DNA of 38,369 nucleotides, from assembly GCA_017615275.1 (NCBI GenBank), contig JAGAAO010000022.1:1-38369 (forward strand), in the 5' to 3' direction. Position numbers and translations under genes: made by a program. A model generated the notes under the pieces. That model made no database searches. It was not told the origin of the DNA and was given only the letters and a program-made list of their open reading frames with translations. Source of the DNA: Butyrivibrio sp. Its GTDB lineage: Bacteria > Bacillota > Clostridia > Lachnospirales > Lachnospiraceae. Below are positions 15,973-25,120 of the stretch, in pieces. Position 1 is the stretch's first letter; each line of letters starts with the position of its first letter.

Positions 15973-16900
15973 AAATATAATAGCGGTTCTCCTGTCAAGC
16001 TACAACGGGGAAAAGTACATTGAGACACAACTTGATAGCATTATTAGTCAGAAGGTAGATGCCAAGGTGGAAATCATCGTACGCGACGACGGGTCGACGG
16101 ACGGCACGGTTGGGATTTTGAGACGGTATGAGGAAGAAAATGATAATATTACCGTTATTGAGGGCTCCAACATCGGCTTTATCAAAAGCTTCTTCACACT
16201 GATAAAAGAAGCTCCCGAAGCTGATTATTATGCCTTGTCTGATCAGGATGATAAGTGGCTTCCCGATAAGTTGCAATGTGCGATGACGGCAATCATCAAA
16301 GAAGAGGCCGCCCATCCCAGATTACCGATTCTGTATGGTTCTTCTTCATTCCTTGTGCTTGGCGATATGAAACCAATCCGGGAAACACAAAAGATGATTC
16401 GTCCAATGACTTTATATAACACTGTGATTCAGGATATCCTTCCCGGACATTCCCAGGTGTTCAACAGGGAACTGCAAAGAATCATTCGAGATATGCCTAT
16501 TGAGTATGATAGAATCTATGTCCACGATTTGTTCTTGACAAACATTGCCATGATTCGCGGGAAGGTTATATTTGATAATTGTTCCCACACTTTGTACAGG
16601 CAATACGAAGAGGCTGTTCTCGGGTACGGAATTGGTCCCGTGGAATGGTTACGTGTGAGGATGAAAAGGCTTCGCAAGGGAGACGGGCAAAAGATTGCCG
16701 GGCAGATGCAATATATTGTCGGTTTGGAGCAGGAGCACATGAAACCGAAGGTCAGGAAGGAATTATGCAGGTTCCTCGAATGCCGTAAGAATGTGTTGTC
16801 CCGAATCGGGTATATTGTGAGAACAAAACTGTATCGGCAGAAAAGGATAGAATCCTTCTTATTCCGCCTAGCGTATATCGCTGGAAAATACAACGATTGA
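15953..16900 (+). CDS. Family 2 glycosyltransferase
   Basis: Starting at the ATG behind GAGG it has 315 residues; an in-frame start nine codons upstream is less likely. The N-terminal IIAVLLSSYNGEKYIETQLD and EIIVRDDGSTDGT are classic GT2 motifs. DYYALSDQDDKWLPDKL carries the acidic metal-binding pair. The overall plan matches the gene at 12710, so the two may be paralogues adding similar sugars. Its stop is followed closely by the polymerase start. Confidence 0.9.
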   Translation: MIPEKCENIIAVLLSSYNGEKYIETQLDSIISQKVDAKVEIIVRDDGSTDGTVGILRRYEEENDNITVIEGSNIGFIKSFFTLIKEAPEADYYALSDQDDKWLPDKLQCAMTAIIKEEAAHPRLPILYGSSSFLVLGDMKPIRETQKMIRPMTLYNTVIQDILPGHSQVFNRELQRIIRDMPIEYDRIYVHDLFLTNIAMIRGKVIFDNCSHTLYRQYEEAVLGYGIGPVEWLRVRMKRLRKGDGQKIAGQMQYIVGLEQEHMKPKVRKELCRFLECRKNVLSRIGYIVRTKLYRQKRIESFLFRLAYIAGKYND

Positions 16901-16908
16901 GGTTGTGT

Positions 16909-18318
16909 ATGGTATATCTGTTGCTTGCGGGAATAGCATTGCTGCTTTTCCTGTCGTTCAAATTTATTGACCGAGATTTCATCAGCCCGGTGAATCTGTA
17001 TCTTCTGTTTTCTGCCTTGGCAGTAGCAGGAATGTTTCTATGCTATGTTGAATGGAAGGTGGATGAGTACGGGTTTAAAGCGTCGGCCGTTTATTTGGTC
17101 GGTTCTCTTTGTTTTGCTTTCGGGTGCTACCTCGCAAAGAGGATTTCTTCTAAACCCGTCAAAGTCAAAGAAAAACCTGAACTAAATGAGGATATGTCTG
17201 ACGAAGCTGATGGGCGAGAAGTAAAAAGAATTGAGATTGGCTATGTAAAGATTGCCATCATGTCTGCCGTGACTCTGGCAGCGTTGGTCGGAACTTGGAT
17301 CTGGCTGATCAAATTGGAGGAAGGTTCTTCGGATTATACGATTGCTCAGGCAATTAATTATCGAAGAACAATGGATATACAGGGAAAACTGGTCGGTGAG
17401 TATGCCAAGGGGCGTATTTGGATGCTTCTGACAGAGTTTTCCGGCGCATTTGCCAGTATTGCCATATTTGTTTTCGTTAGAAATGCCGTGAACAGGAAAC
17501 TGGTTAAGAGGGACATACTTCTTTGGATCCCGATCATGGTATGTATATTGGAGTTCCTTTCTTTGTCTAATCGTAGCGGAATTTTTGTAATGGCGTTTAC
17601 AGCGATTATATCATGGTTTGTCTCCATGAAAGTGAAATGCAGATGGAAAGAAACATTAAACAAAAAAGTGATTAAGACTGCGGCAATTGCGCTGGCAGTT
17701 TTCATTCCGGTTTTCTTTGGGTCCCTATTCATTGTTGGGAGGCATCTTTCACTCAAGCACTTCGGATATAAGGAGTATACTGCAATATATGTCTCCGGTG
17801 GAGTAAGATGTCTTGACTGGTACATGAAAGAGCCGACAGATCCGCCAAAACGCTTCGGGGAAGAGACACTCGTTGCTTTGCACGCGAATTTGTATTCACG
17901 TTTCGGTATCGGGGAAAATACTACCAGATATCTCGAATGGCGTAACCTGGACGATGAGCCGGTGGCTAATACATACACATCTTTTCGCCGGTTTTATCAT
18001 GATTTCGGAATTGCCGGGGTGGTGATTCTTACTTTGCTTCAGGGGCTGATCATCAGCGTACTGTATTATAAGATTCAAAGAAGGTCGGAAAGGGATAAAA
18101 TCAGCTTCGTTGAAGTCATGTATTGTTACTTAGCGCATACCACTGTTTATATTGCGATTGACGACCTTTTTTACAGCAGCTGGGCGTCTTTATACGGCAT
18201 AAAGATGACAATGATCATGTTCGCAGCATACTTCCTTATGTTCTGTATCATGCGTAAGGAAACCGGCGGTATTGCGATAGATTGGAAGAGGATTGGTGTG
18301 AAAAATGCAAAAGATTGA
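16909..18318 (+). CDS. O-antigen/capsule repeat-unit polymerase (Wzy-like)
   Basis: A 469-residue integral membrane protein using the ATG spaced six bases from TGAGG. It has about 10-12 hydrophobic segments and a long loop around residues 295-365 containing RFGEETLVALHANLYSRFG, the sort of extracytoplasmic loop seen in Wzy and oligosaccharide repeat-unit polymerases. It would join repeat units outside the membrane. Sequence conservation in this family is low, so the call rests on topology and position between transferase genes and flippases. It overlaps the next gene by 14 bases. Confidence 0.78.
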   Translation: MVYLLLAGIALLLFLSFKFIDRDFISPVNLYLLFSALAVAGMFLCYVEWKVDEYGFKASAVYLVGSLCFAFGCYLAKRISSKPVKVKEKPELNEDMSDEADGREVKRIEIGYVKIAIMSAVTLAALVGTWIWLIKLEEGSSDYTIAQAINYRRTMDIQGKLVGEYAKGRIWMLLTEFSGAFASIAIFVFVRNAVNRKLVKRDILLWIPIMVCILEFLSLSNRSGIFVMAFTAIISWFVSMKVKCRWKETLNKKVIKTAAIALAVFIPVFFGSLFIVGRHLSLKHFGYKEYTAIYVSGGVRCLDWYMKEPTDPPKRFGEETLVALHANLYSRFGIGENTTRYLEWRNLDDEPVANTYTSFRRFYHDFGIAGVVILTLLQGLIISVLYYKIQRRSERDKISFVEVMYCYLAHTTVYIAIDDLFYSSWASLYGIKMTMIMFAAYFLMFCIMRKETGGIAIDWKRIGVKNAKD

Positions 18319-19144
18319 AATCTCAGTTGTCATTCCGGCATATAATGCTGCCAATACCATTTGTGATGTGTTAGACAGCGTAAAGTATCAGACGCGGACT
18401 GACTACATAAGGGAAGTAATCATTGTCGATGACGGTTCTGTTGATGATACGGCTGCCCGGGTGGAGGCATGGAAACAGGAGAATAAAGACATGCCATTTG
18501 AAGTGATTCTGTTCTCTCAACCAAACGGCGGTGTATCGAAAGCACGTAACGAAGGGGTTCGGAGAAGCAAAGGGAATTACATCGCATTTCTGGATTCAGA
18601 TGATGTTTGGAATGAGACTAAGATTGAGATGCAATGCCGCATCATAGAAGACTATCCGCAGATCCGAATGCTGGGAACGGGATGGAAAGATCATAACCGA
18701 TACCCTGGCAGAAAAATCCGGAATAAAAAAGGGTATCAATTGTATGAAATGACAGTTCGGAGTGAATTATTTAAGTATTGGCCGAATACTTCCTCAATAT
18801 TAGTTCTGAAAAGCGATTTTCTCCAATCGGGCGGATTTGATGAAAGTCGCAGATACGGTGAGGACGGGGATCTGTTTTGCAAACTGGCAGGATTAAGAGG
18901 CCGAATCTATTACACCTCGGAAGAATTGGTTGATTGTGGCAAAGGAAAGAATACTTTCGGGGAAAGCGGGTTAAGTGAGGATATTCGAAAGATGCATCTC
19001 GGTTTTTTGCAGAACGTCCACAATTGCTATCAAAGAGGAAGCATTGATTTACTTGAAGGTATCATCTTCACTGTTTGGGAGTATATAAAATATTTTCGAA
19101 GAAATTACATAGTACTTTGGAGAAGGATACGGAAAATATTGTAA
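18305..19144 (+). CDS. Family 2 glycosyltransferase
   Basis: A 279-residue GT-A enzyme. EISVVIPAYNAANTICDVLD and EVIIVDDGSVDDT form the donor fold, GGVSKARNEGV is the usual helix, and YIAFLDSDDVW is the DxD motif. A conserved-looking DGDLFCKLAG lies near residue 194 in the catalytic C-terminal part. It overlaps the polymerase and is followed 19 bases later by a flippase. No membrane segment was seen. The sugar is unknown. Confidence 0.9.
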   Translation: MQKIEISVVIPAYNAANTICDVLDSVKYQTRTDYIREVIIVDDGSVDDTAARVEAWKQENKDMPFEVILFSQPNGGVSKARNEGVRRSKGNYIAFLDSDDVWNETKIEMQCRIIEDYPQIRMLGTGWKDHNRYPGRKIRNKKGYQLYEMTVRSELFKYWPNTSSILVLKSDFLQSGGFDESRRYGEDGDLFCKLAGLRGRIYYTSEELVDCGKGKNTFGESGLSEDIRKMHLGFLQNVHNCYQRGSIDLLEGIIFTVWEYIKYFRRNYIVLWRRIRKIL

Positions 19145-19163
19145 CAGGATAGAGGAAATACCA

Positions 19164-20591
19164 ATGGATCTGAAAAAAGCCGCTATCATTAATGCGGGGT
19201 CAAAATTTTTCATTATTGTTACGCAACTTATTACTACCGGGATACTGGGAAGAATTCTTTCTCCCATGGATTACGGAATTGTTGCAGTAATCGCAGTATT
19301 TTTCTACTTTTTTACGGGTATTTCGGATGTTGGACTTATTTCGGCTGTTATTCAGCACAAGGAATTGTCGAAGAAAGACTGTTCTCATATTTTTTCGGTG
19401 ACAGTTTATCTGGGAATAATTCTTGGTGGCCTGTTTATCGGAATCTCACGGATTCTGGTTATAGTATATGAAAGTAAGGTATACTGGTATCTCGGGCTGC
19501 TGTTGAGCATATCGGTACTTTTCAGTTCTATGAACGCGGTTCCTGGTGCAATTCTGATGCGGGAGAAGAGATTTTTACTTTCCGCATTCAGAAATATCCT
19601 CACAAGTGTAATCGCCGGCATTATTGCAATCATAATGGCGTTGAATGGTTTTAGATTCTATTCGGTGATTGTTCAGATGATCGTCGGGGCAGTTCTGACT
19701 TTTACATTTAATGCCCTGGTTAGTAAAGTTGGTTTTACACCGTTCCCGGATTTGAAACCGGTGAGGAAGTTGCTTCGGTTCTCCACTTTCCAAGTCCTTT
19801 ATGATGCCGTATTTTTTTTATCACAAAATATGGACAATCTTCTTGCGGGTAGAATTTTCGGAAAAGAAAAACTGGGATACTATAACAAGGCGTATTCCCT
19901 TACTCAATATCCGGTCAATAATATTTCGGGAGTCGTTTCTCCGGTTTTGCACCCGATTCTTTCGGATTATCAGTCTGATACGGAGGCGTTGTATCAGAAG
20001 ATTATGCCGGTCGTCCGGGTATTAGGTATATTGGGCGCATTCATTGCTCCTTTTTGTTTCTTTGAAGGAAGGGAAATGATACTTATTGTTTTCGGAAAGC
20101 AATGGACAGAGTCTGTTGTTTGTTTCCGAGTGTTTGCATTTTCCATATATGCACAAATGCTGAATCAGTGCATCAGTGCAGGCTTTCAAAGCATTGGGAA
20201 GACGAACCTGTTGTTCATCAATGAGGTAATCAATACCGGTATCATGTTGACCGCTATTCTGATTGGAATCTTCGCGTTCGAAGATATTTTTGGTTTGGCT
20301 TTATGTGTTTCTGTCGCATATATTATCCGGTTTTTCATTGCTTATTATATTTTGATTCGATTTGGTTTTCGTAGAAGTTATTTTTTGTTTCTCAGGGAGA
20401 TATCCCCAGAGATAATTATGCTTTTCGTGATGAATGGGGTAGCATTGTTCATCCCTGTGTCGGTTGATAATCTTTATCTGTCTTTCGTCATCAAGGGGGG
20501 AATAATGGTAGGATTGTATGCATTGTTGCTCTTTTCTTCGGGGGATTGGAAGCTGATCAGAGATGCGGTGTTTTCTTCAAAACGTGACTAG
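19164..20591 (+). CDS. Second flippase (Wzx/WzxC-like)
   Basis: A 475-residue MOP-superfamily exporter with a dozen or more helices. It starts LKKAAIINAGSKFFIIVTQL, and GILGRILSPMDYGIVAV follows, a signature of the WzxC/RfbX-like polysaccharide exporter family. AGAGGAAATACCA precedes the ATG. It differs strongly in sequence from the flippase at 13644. It may export a different lipid-linked product, or the locus may have merged two clusters. Confidence 0.9.
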   Translation: MDLKKAAIINAGSKFFIIVTQLITTGILGRILSPMDYGIVAVIAVFFYFFTGISDVGLISAVIQHKELSKKDCSHIFSVTVYLGIILGGLFIGISRILVIVYESKVYWYLGLLLSISVLFSSMNAVPGAILMREKRFLLSAFRNILTSVIAGIIAIIMALNGFRFYSVIVQMIVGAVLTFTFNALVSKVGFTPFPDLKPVRKLLRFSTFQVLYDAVFFLSQNMDNLLAGRIFGKEKLGYYNKAYSLTQYPVNNISGVVSPVLHPILSDYQSDTEALYQKIMPVVRVLGILGAFIAPFCFFEGREMILIVFGKQWTESVVCFRVFAFSIYAQMLNQCISAGFQSIGKTNLLFINEVINTGIMLTAILIGIFAFEDIFGLALCVSVAYIIRFFIAYYILIRFGFRRSYFLFLREISPEIIMLFVMNGVALFIPVSVDNLYLSFVIKGGIMVGLYALLLFSSGDWKLIRDAVFSSKRD

Positions 20592-20640
20592 GAAGTATAA
20601 CTTTTGGAAGGGAGACGAGAAGAAGGTTATCTCGAAAAAG

Positions 20641-21969
20641 ATGATGAAACTGGTTGAAAAACTTATGACCAAAGAAGAACGACTCTCCGTAATCGGGCTC
20701 GGATATGTCGGGATGCCTCTTGCACACGCATTTGCTTCAAAAGGCATGGATGTTATCGGATTTGACATTAACCGGGAGAAGATTAAGCTTTATCAGGCAG
20801 GGATCGATCCGACGAAGGAAATCGGAGATGATGCAATCGCCGAAACTAAAATTCGGTTCACATCGGATGAGGCGGATCTGCGAAAGGCTAAATTTCATAT
20901 TGTCGCCGTACCGACACCGATCAATTCCGATCATACGCCGGATCTGAATCCCGTAATCCTGGCATCGGAAGCCCTCGGAAGAAACCTGACAAAGGGGTCG
21001 GTTGTGGTGTATGAATCCACGGTTTACCCCGGTTGTACAGAGGATGTCTGTATTCCGATCCTGGAGAAACAGAGCAGCCTACGGTGCGGGGAGGGTTTTA
21101 AGGTCGGATACAGCCCGGAGCGGATCAATCCGGGAGATAAGCTTCATAAGCTGGAAAATATTACGAAAATCGTCAGCGGCATGGATGATGAGGCTTTATC
21201 TGAAATCCGTTCAGTTTATGATCTTGTAATTAAAGCCGGAACGTTTCCGGTGTCCAACATCAGGACGGCGGAGGCTGTAAAGGTTGTGGAGAACAGCCAG
21301 AGAGACATCAATATTGCTTTTATGAATGAGCTGGCGAAGGTTTTTGACCGGATGGACATCGATACCAACGAAGTTGTGGACGGCATGAATACAAAGTGGA
21401 ATGCACTTGGCTTCCGTCCGGGACTGGTCGGGGGGCATTGCATTGGCGTGGACCCTTATTATTTTACATATGAGGCCGAGAAGCTCGGGTATCACAGCCA
21501 GATCATTCTGAACGGGCGAATGGTTAATGATTCGATGGGCATATTCGTTGCGGACAAGGCTCTTCAATTGATGATAGAAGCCGGACAGGCGCCGCAAAAG
21601 AGCACGGTAGTCATCCTCGGATTGACCTTTAAAGAGAACTGCCCGGATATCCGAAACAGCAAGGTGGGAGATATAATTAAACATCTTCGGGAGTATGGGA
21701 TTTCACCGGTGCTTGCTGATCCCTGGGCAGATCCGGCGGAAGCGGAAAAGGAATACGGCGTTGCCATTACGCCGCTTAAGGAAGTCCATGATGCCGACTG
21801 CATTATTATGGCGGTGGCGCACAATGAATATCGGAGCCTCTCTTTGGAGGAGATTAATTCGATGTACCGAAAGAATCTCAAGAACTCCGAAAAAGTACTT
21901 TTGGATGTCAAGGGAATCCTTGACAGAAGTGCTGTAAATGCCTCCGGACTTCGTTGTTGGAGGTTGTAG
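20641..21969 (+). CDS. tviB: UDP-GlcNAc C-6 dehydrogenase (TviB/WbpO-like)
   Basis: A nucleotide-sugar dehydrogenase that oxidises C6 of a UDP-HexNAc to a uronic acid using two NAD. The likely start is the double ATG at 20641; an earlier ATG at 20563 would run into the flippase gene. The Rossmann motif is LSVIGLGYVGMPLAHAFA. YESTVYPGCTEDVC, GYSPERINPGD and VENSQRDINIAFMNELAK are close to the TviB/WbpO branch. The catalytic Cys lies in GGHCIGVDP, residue 267 from this start. Length, about 440, is normal. It begins the set making an amino-uronic acid donor. Confidence 0.82.
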   Translation: MMKLVEKLMTKEERLSVIGLGYVGMPLAHAFASKGMDVIGFDINREKIKLYQAGIDPTKEIGDDAIAETKIRFTSDEADLRKAKFHIVAVPTPINSDHTPDLNPVILASEALGRNLTKGSVVVYESTVYPGCTEDVCIPILEKQSSLRCGEGFKVGYSPERINPGDKLHKLENITKIVSGMDDEALSEIRSVYDLVIKAGTFPVSNIRTAEAVKVVENSQRDINIAFMNELAKVFDRMDIDTNEVVDGMNTKWNALGFRPGLVGGHCIGVDPYYFTYEAEKLGYHSQIILNGRMVNDSMGIFVADKALQLMIEAGQAPQKSTVVILGLTFKENCPDIRNSKVGDIIKHLREYGISPVLADPWADPAEAEKEYGVAITPLKEVHDADCIIMAVAHNEYRSLSLEEINSMYRKNLKNSEKVLLDVKGILDRSAVNASGLRCWRL

Positions 21970-22004
21970 CTAGCAGAATTGGACAGGAAGGAAAAATCTG
22001 AAAA

Positions 22005-23126
22005 ATGCAATTCAGAGACCTGAAAATACAATATAAGGCCTTGAAGGAAGAAATTGACGCGGGAATCGCGGCGGTTATCGACAGTTCGGCCTTTATCCTC
22101 GGAAAGCCTGTGACGGAGCTCGAGGAGAAGCTTGCCGCATATGTCGGACGGAAATACTGCGTGACCTGCGGGAATGGAACCGATGCGATTCAGCTTGCCC
22201 TTATGGCAATGGATATCGGACCGGAGGACGTGGTATTTGTTCCGGATTACACTTATTTTGCGACTGCCGGGGCACCTGCCATCCTCGGGGCAACGCCGGT
22301 TTTCACGGATATTGAGCCGGATACTTTCAATATGTCGCCGGATTCGCTGGAAGAGCAGATAAAAAAGACGCTTGCTGAGGGAAAAACTCCGAAAGCGGTC
22401 ATCCCGGCGGATCTGTTTGGACAGCCGTCGGACTATGACAGGATTCTGCCGATTGCCGAAAAATACGGATTGAAGGTTATAGAGGACGGAGCACAGGGCT
22501 TCGGAGGAAGCATCCGAGGGAAGCGAGCCTGCTCCTTCGGGGATATATCCATTACTTCCTTCTTCCCTGCAAAGCCTCTCGGATGCTACGGGGACGGCGG
22601 AGCGGTCTTCACGGATGACCCGCAGATTGACAGAAGGCTTCGAAGCCTTCGTGCTCTGGGAAAAAGTCCCGAGGACAAATACGATAACAGAGAAATCGGG
22701 ATCAACAGCCGTTTGGATACATTACAGGCTGCGATCCTGCTACCGAAGCTTAAGGCATTTTCAGAGTATGAACTTGAGGACGTGAACAAAGTGGCCGACC
22801 GGTACACAGAAAGACTTCGCGAAAAATACGTAACACCGAAGGTTTTATCCGCTTTTCAATCATCATGGGCACAGTATACGATCCTTTGTGAGAACGAAAC
22901 GCAAAGAACCGCTGTCCGGGAAGCATTAAATCGGAACGATATTCCGACGATGATTTATTATCCGAGGTGTCTGCATCAGCAGAAGGCATTTGCAGGTAGG
23001 ACGTTTTCAGATGCGGATTACCGTCATTCCATAGATGCTACTAAAAGATGTTTAAGCCTTCCGATTTATCCGTATCTGAAGGAAGAAGAGACAGATCGGA
23101 TCTGCGAGATAATGTTAACGCTGTAA
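22005..23126 (+). CDS. DegT/DnrJ/EryC1 sugar aminotransferase, WbpE-like
   Basis: A 373-residue PLP enzyme that transfers an amino group to a keto-sugar nucleotide. The family motifs are GNGTDAIQLALMA, VPDYTYFATAGA, VIEDGAQGFGG and SFFPAKPLGCYGDGGA, whose Lys is the PLP anchor. The FFPAKPLG-type motif and the adjacent dehydrogenase and oxidoreductase fit WbpE, which aminates C3 of UDP-GlcNAcA. It begins 35 bases after the dehydrogenase stop. The substrate is inferred from context. Confidence 0.88.
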   Translation: MQFRDLKIQYKALKEEIDAGIAAVIDSSAFILGKPVTELEEKLAAYVGRKYCVTCGNGTDAIQLALMAMDIGPEDVVFVPDYTYFATAGAPAILGATPVFTDIEPDTFNMSPDSLEEQIKKTLAEGKTPKAVIPADLFGQPSDYDRILPIAEKYGLKVIEDGAQGFGGSIRGKRACSFGDISITSFFPAKPLGCYGDGGAVFTDDPQIDRRLRSLRALGKSPEDKYDNREIGINSRLDTLQAAILLPKLKAFSEYELEDVNKVADRYTERLREKYVTPKVLSAFQSSWAQYTILCENETQRTAVREALNRNDIPTMIYYPRCLHQQKAFAGRTFSDADYRHSIDATKRCLSLPIYPYLKEEETDRICEIMLTL

Positions 23127-23141
23127 ACAAGGAGTTTTTCA

Positions 23142-24029
23142 ATGGCTTTATTATCTGTAATAACGCCGCACTATAATATGCCGGACACTCTCTGTAGATT
23201 AAGGGATTCCATTCCGAATGACGGATGGATAGAGCATATTGTTGTCGATGATAAATCAAACTGTGACGGAGAAAAACTGAATGAGGCAAAGAGCTATGTG
23301 ACGGCGCGGGGAAGCATCTGGGTAGACAATAAGTCTGATCAAAAGGGTGCCGGGGTTTGCAGAGACCTCGGGATCCAGAGGGCGACGGGGCGATGGATTT
23401 TGGTGGCGGACTCGGATGATTATTTCGTCGACGGTGCATTTGAAATAATAGCGAAATATATGGAGTCGGAGGAAGATATTGTATATTTTCCGCCGACCAG
23501 CGTAAAGGAACCGGAAAAAACTCTTTCCAACAGGCATATACCATACTTGAAGCTCGTAGCCGGGTATTCCTCAGGACAGAGTAAGAGAAGTGAGATGAGA
23601 CTGCGATATCTTTCTGTGCCGGACACATCGAAGCTGATCAGGCTTAATCTGATAAGGGATAATCACGTGAAGTCTTCGACAAGCCTTGTGGCAAATGATG
23701 TAATGTTTTCTGTTCAATGCGCATTTTACGCCAAAAGGATTAAAGCATCGGAAGAAGTCATCTACTGTATTACGGAAAGTGCCGGGACTTTAACCACAAC
23801 GAAGGATGTAAGCCGTTTTCGGAAGCGGGTTGATATTTATATAGAACAGAACGGATTCCTTCGGGAACATCTTCCTGCGGAAGACTATTCGGAAACATGT
23901 CTTTCCGCAAGGGGCCTGATTCGTCAGAGCTTAAGGGATTACGGCATCGGAGAGATGATTCGGACGGTGAAATGTCTTCGAAAGAATAAGGCTCCGATTA
24001 ATGTTTTTGCCAAGAATATCAAATTATGA
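23142..24029 (+). CDS. Family 2 glycosyltransferase
   Basis: A 295-residue protein with the GT-A start LLSVITPHYNMPDTLCRL, the donor loop HIVVDDKSNCDG and RWILVADSDDYFVDGAF carrying the DxD motif. It separates the aminotransferase from the oxidoreductase of the same pathway, so it may be the transferase that uses that amino-uronic acid. The next gene starts within its last codons. No transmembrane segments were seen. Confidence 0.88.
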   Translation: MALLSVITPHYNMPDTLCRLRDSIPNDGWIEHIVVDDKSNCDGEKLNEAKSYVTARGSIWVDNKSDQKGAGVCRDLGIQRATGRWILVADSDDYFVDGAFEIIAKYMESEEDIVYFPPTSVKEPEKTLSNRHIPYLKLVAGYSSGQSKRSEMRLRYLSVPDTSKLIRLNLIRDNHVKSSTSLVANDVMFSVQCAFYAKRIKASEEVIYCITESAGTLTTTKDVSRFRKRVDIYIEQNGFLREHLPAEDYSETCLSARGLIRQSLRDYGIGEMIRTVKCLRKNKAPINVFAKNIKL

Positions 24030-24040
24030 GGATACCAAAA

Positions 24041-25111
24041 ATGAAATATGCATTAATCGGATGCGGACGTGTCTCTCCGAACCACATTCAGGCGGCAAAG
24101 AATAACGGACTTGAGATTGTTGCTCTTTGTGATGTTGTTCCGGAAGCAATGAGGGAGAAGGCAGAGAGATTTGAACTTGGTTCTGTACCACAATATACTG
24201 ATTACAAACAGATGCTTAAGGAAGTTCAGCCGGAACTGGTAGCTATAGCGACGGAGTCCGGAAAGCATGCAGCTATAGCACTCGATTGCATCGATGAGGG
24301 ATGCAATGTGATCATCGAAAAGCCGATTGCTCTTTCTCTTGCAGATGCCGATGCCATCATCAGGAGCGGGAAGGAAAAAGGAGTAGCGGTTTGTGTGAGT
24401 CATCAGAACCGCTTTAATAAATCCATTCAATACATCAGAAAAACTTTAGAAGAAGGCAGATTCGGTCGCTTACTTCACGGGGCGGCCACCATTCGCTGGA
24501 ATCGTGGAAGGGAATACTATGACGCGGCATCATGGCGTGGCACATGGGCTATGGACGGGGGCTGTCTAATGAATCAGTGCATCCATAACATTGATCTTCT
24601 TTGCTGGATGATGGGAGATGAAATCGAAGAAGTGATCGCATACACAGACCGTCTGATGCACCCGTATATGGAGGCAGAAGATTTCGGAATGGCCATGCTG
24701 AGGTTTCGAAACGGAGCTTACGGGTTGATAGAGGGCACTGTTAATGTTTATCCGCGGAATATGGAAGAAACCTTAATCATTTTCGGGGAAAAAGGTACCG
24801 TTAAAGCAGCGGGTACGAGTGTTAATACTATTGCGGAATGGGCTTTCGCAGACTGTCCGGATGATCCGGAATACGTGAAATCAACTTATTCCGAGAATCC
24901 ACCGAATATATATGGGTTCGGACATACACCGCTATATGCGGATGTCATCGATTCCATCCGGAATTCGCGGACACCTTATGTAGACGGGGAAGCAGGAAGA
25001 AGAGCGTTGGAGGTGGTATTGGCCATCTATCAATCTGCGGCACTGCATGAGCCGGTCAGACTTCCTCTTGATAAGTGTTCTACTGTAGACTTTGAAGGAC
25101 GGTTCCGATAA
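24041..25111 (+). CDS. Gfo/Idh/MocA oxidoreductase, WbpB/WlbA-like
   Basis: A 356-residue NAD-dependent enzyme, taking the ATG behind GAGGAT; a start five codons earlier overlaps the previous stop. It reads KYALIGCGRVSPNHIQAAK, then GCNVIIEKPIALS with the EKP motif, and GGCLMNQCIHNIDLLCWMMG, which holds the active-site His. WbpB/WlbA enzymes oxidise C3 of UDP-GlcNAcA before WbpE aminates it. With the genes at 20641 and 22005 it completes the steps to UDP-GlcNAc(3NH2)A. The hexapeptide acetyltransferase (WbpD) of the classical pathway is not in this window. Confidence 0.85.
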   Translation: MKYALIGCGRVSPNHIQAAKNNGLEIVALCDVVPEAMREKAERFELGSVPQYTDYKQMLKEVQPELVAIATESGKHAAIALDCIDEGCNVIIEKPIALSLADADAIIRSGKEKGVAVCVSHQNRFNKSIQYIRKTLEEGRFGRLLHGAATIRWNRGREYYDAASWRGTWAMDGGCLMNQCIHNIDLLCWMMGDEIEEVIAYTDRLMHPYMEAEDFGMAMLRFRNGAYGLIEGTVNVYPRNMEETLIIFGEKGTVKAAGTSVNTIAEWAFADCPDDPEYVKSTYSENPPNIYGFGHTPLYADVIDSIRNSRTPYVDGEAGRRALEVVLAIYQSAALHEPVRLPLDKCSTVDFEGRFR

Positions 25112-25120
25112 AACCGATTG

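Noticed and set aside
12710-16900. Tandem duplication of the two GT2 genes at 12710 and 15953
   Set aside because: They share family motifs and layout but differ along most of their length, so a recent duplication is not supported.
17358-17978. 206-codon minus-strand frame
   Set aside because: Antisense to the membrane-protein polymerase gene; no ribosome site or family motif.
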